This document shows, one piece after another, positions 62,651 to 64,000 of a stretch of 64,000 nucleotides of DNA. Made by a program: the position numbers and the translations under genes. This stretch comes from an uncultured Bacteroidota bacterium (GTDB taxonomy: Bacteria; Bacteroidota; Bacteroidia; Flavobacteriales; Flavobacteriaceae): contig CAJWHM010000002.1 in assembly GCA_913041125.1 (NCBI GenBank), positions 38,868 through 102,867 on the forward strand, in the 5' to 3' direction. The first letter of the stretch is position 1; every line of letters starts with the position of its first letter. The notes beneath the pieces are model-generated. The model was not told the origin of the DNA and ran no database searches. It worked only from the letters and a program-made list of their open reading frames with translations.

Positions 62651-63562
62651 GTGACAAACATTCTTATGTCCATAACTTCTTTTTTGAATTACATTTCTTT
62701 AGAAAAAAACGGATCAATCCATACAACTAAAGCTTACCGAAAAAACTTAGAAGCCTTTAAAAATTTTTTAAGTTCTCTAGATAATGCAATTAGAATTGAG
62801 AATGTGTCTTACAATGAAATTCGTTCTTGGATTGTTTTTTTAATAGAGTCTGGAAACAGTAAAAGGACGGTAAATAGTAAAATATCTACCCTTAGATCTT
62901 ATTATAAATTCTTATTAAAGATAAAAACAATTGAAGTCTCTCCATTAAAAGATCATAGGGCTCTGAAAACTGATGTTAAGTTTACTCTTCCTTTTTCTAA
63001 AGAAGAAATAAACCAGCTTATATCTTCAAATCTGTTTACAGATGATTATTTAGGGATATTAAAATTTAGTTTAATTCATATGTTATATTCAACAGGTATA
63101 AGAAGGAGTGAATTAATTTCTCTAAGAATACGAGACATTAATTTTTCAAAAGGATTAATTAAAGTCTTGGGTAAACGAAATAAAGAGCGCTTACTTCCTC
63201 TTTTAGGAGAAACTAGAAGTCTTTTAGAAAAACTTTTATACTATCAAAAAAAAAATAATATAAAAAGTAATGATAATTTTGTATTCATAAACATTAAGGG
63301 ATTAAGAGTATCTGAATCCTTTGTATATAATACTGTAAAATTGTACCTTGGTAAGGTATCAACTAAAACAAAAAGAAGCCCGCATGTATTGAGACATAGT
63401 TTTGCTACCCATTTATTAGATATGGGCGCTGATTTAAATACGATAAAAGATTTATTAGGCCACAGTAGTATTGCTGCTACTCAACATTATACTCATAGCA
63501 GTATGGCAAAAATTAAAGACATTTACAAAAAAACACACCCAAGAGAAATAAATAAAAAATAA
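62651..63562 (+). CDS. xerC: Tyrosine recombinase XerC-type
   Basis: A 303-residue site-specific recombinase that resolves chromosome dimers. An N-terminal SAM-like core-binding domain (about 5-90) precedes the catalytic domain. Catalytic residues are visible: Arg in STGIRRSELISLR, the HVLRHSFATHLLDMG box (HxxR), GHSSIAATQHYTH, with the nucleophile Tyr in QHYTH. The start is GTG 62651 or ATG 62666. It lies between rpsU and hpf, the conserved flavobacterial order, which argues for a housekeeping role rather than a mobile integrase. Confidence 0.93.
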   Translation: MTNILMSITSFLNYISLEKNGSIHTTKAYRKNLEAFKNFLSSLDNAIRIENVSYNEIRSWIVFLIESGNSKRTVNSKISTLRSYYKFLLKIKTIEVSPLKDHRALKTDVKFTLPFSKEEINQLISSNLFTDDYLGILKFSLIHMLYSTGIRRSELISLRIRDINFSKGLIKVLGKRNKERLLPLLGETRSLLEKLLYYQKKNNIKSNDNFVFINIKGLRVSESFVYNTVKLYLGKVSTKTKRSPHVLRHSFATHLLDMGADLNTIKDLLGHSSIAATQHYTHSSMAKIKDIYKKTHPREINKK

Positions 63563-63564
63563 TA

Positions 63565-63867
63565 ATGTTGACAATTCACTTTCAGGCTGTTAATTACAAA
63601 GCAGACGTTAAATTAAAAGAATATGCTACAAAACGCTTAAATAAACTGTCTCTTTTTCACAATCGAATTTTAGAAATATTAATTTTCACGAAACTAGAGA
63701 ATAGTTCAAATAGAATTAATAAATGGGCTGAAATTAAAATTGAAATTCCAGGAGATGACATTATTGTAAAAAAAATATCTAAGTCATTTGAAGAATCTAT
63801 TAATGCAGCTGCAGAGAGTGCAGAACGGATTTTAAAACGAAGGAGAGAAAAAGAAAGAGTCATTTAA
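63565..63867 (+). CDS. hpf: Ribosome hibernation-promoting factor, short HPF/RaiA
   Basis: A 100-residue short-form ribosome hibernation factor: IHFQAVNYKADVKLKEYATKRLNKL, then EIKIEIPGDDIIVKKISKSFEESINAAAESAERILKRR (shown in part as EIPGDDIIVKKIS and ESINAAAESAERIL). The Lys/Arg-rich surface binds the 30S decoding region during stationary phase. It lacks the C-terminal extension of long HPF. It is 2 bases after xerC and likely co-transcribed. Confidence 0.93.
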   Translation: MLTIHFQAVNYKADVKLKEYATKRLNKLSLFHNRILEILIFTKLENSSNRINKWAEIKIEIPGDDIIVKKISKSFEESINAAAESAERILKRRREKERVI

Positions 63868-63945
63868 AAATTTCATTTTTTTCTTTTGATACATAAAAAT
63901 TAGCTTTTAATTTGCAGTCGATTTTTAAAATATTAGAATCTAATC

Positions 63946-64000
63946 GCCGATGTAGCTCAGCTGGCTAGAGCAGCTGATTTGTAATCAGCAGGTCGTGGGT
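63946..64000 (+). tRNA. tRNA-Thr(TGT), cut by the window end
   Basis: The 5' acceptor strand GCCGATG starts at 63946, then the D-arm TAGCTCAGCTGGCTAGAGC, the anticodon stem GCTGA/TCAGC and loop TTTGTAA with anticodon TGT at 63980-63982. The T-arm and 3' acceptor strand lie beyond 64000. The position after hpf matches flavobacteria, where this tRNA begins the tRNA-tuf-secE-nusG region. Confidence 0.9.

Noticed and set aside
62651..63562. Tyrosine recombinase next to a tRNA, considered as an integrase of a genomic island
   Set aside because: It is the short XerC type in the conserved rpsU-xerC-hpf order, with no attachment repeats or phage genes around it. It is not a mobile-element integrase.

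Overview
The window looks like a chromosome segment of a marine-type member of Bacteroidota, class Flavobacteriia. The DNA is AT-rich and gene-dense. Several starts are preceded by the Bacteroidota -7 promoter box TAnnTTTG, and almost no gene has a Shine-Dalgarno sequence. The gene families are typical of the class: ExbB/ExbD sets, DUF4271 beside hemD, DUF4296, DUF3098, a LuxE-like protein, the mevalonate pathway, and a rpsU-xerC-hpf-tRNA-Thr order. No insertion sequence, prophage, CRISPR array or rRNA operon was seen, so this is mostly core genome with small accessory islands.

Layout. 0-6.2 kb: partial aspartyl protease, TatD nuclease, tRNA-Ser, a lipoprotein with a zinc-peptidase-like motif, an ExbB/ExbD energy-transduction operon, and a small secreted beta-rich protein. 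6.2-19.1 kb (minus strand): rpoN, asnS, an RND exporter, frr, pyrH, the NAD de novo operon nadA-nadB-nadC, then truB, uppP, DUF3098 and ftsX. 19.2-32.9 kb: leuS, an Lrp regulator, hemD with its DUF4271 partner, a polyprenyl-phosphate-mannose-type glycosyltransferase, dihydroorotase, DUF4296, an SDR epimerase, tyrS, a LuxE-like protein, a PhoB/PhoR-type two-component pair, trmB and an alkyltransferase-like protein. 33-34.7 kb: a small Fe-S set (Mrp-type ATPase, NifU C-domain protein, 2Fe-2S ferredoxin). 34.7-41.7 kb: a maltodextrin module (beta-phosphoglucomutase, GH65 maltose phosphorylase, two exported GH13 enzymes) and a glycerophosphodiesterase. 41.7-45.1 kb: TspO, two mevalonate-pathway GHMP enzymes and a pseudouridine-synthase-fold protein that lacks its catalytic Asp. 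45.1-50.4 kb: a six-gene minus-strand cluster of glycosyltransferases, a DUF547 protein, a DUF2064/TIGR04282 protein and a Cys-Cys membrane protein. 50.4-57.6 kb: a UDG-like glycosylase and a complete trpEGDCFBA operon with a newly recognised trp leader peptide and attenuator. 57.6-64 kb: yceI-marR with a palindromic operator, rhodanese, PspC, an AGCS symporter, an acyl-CoA dehydrogenase, rpsU with an exceptional Shine-Dalgarno, xerC, hpf and a truncated tRNA-Thr.

Most notable. (1) The trp leader encodes a 15-residue peptide with tandem Trp codons, followed by mutually exclusive hairpins. (2) rpsU alone carries a near-perfect Shine-Dalgarno, fitting S21-dependent control of anti-Shine-Dalgarno access in Bacteroidota. 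(3) A glycosyltransferase appears to start at ATC, with no ATG, GTG or TTG able to include its first conserved strand. (4) The pseudouridine synthase homologue looks catalytically dead. (5) The 45-50 kb glycosyltransferase/DUF547/TIGR04282 cluster is the best candidate for an undescribed pathway. No function was tested; all assignments come from reading motifs and context.
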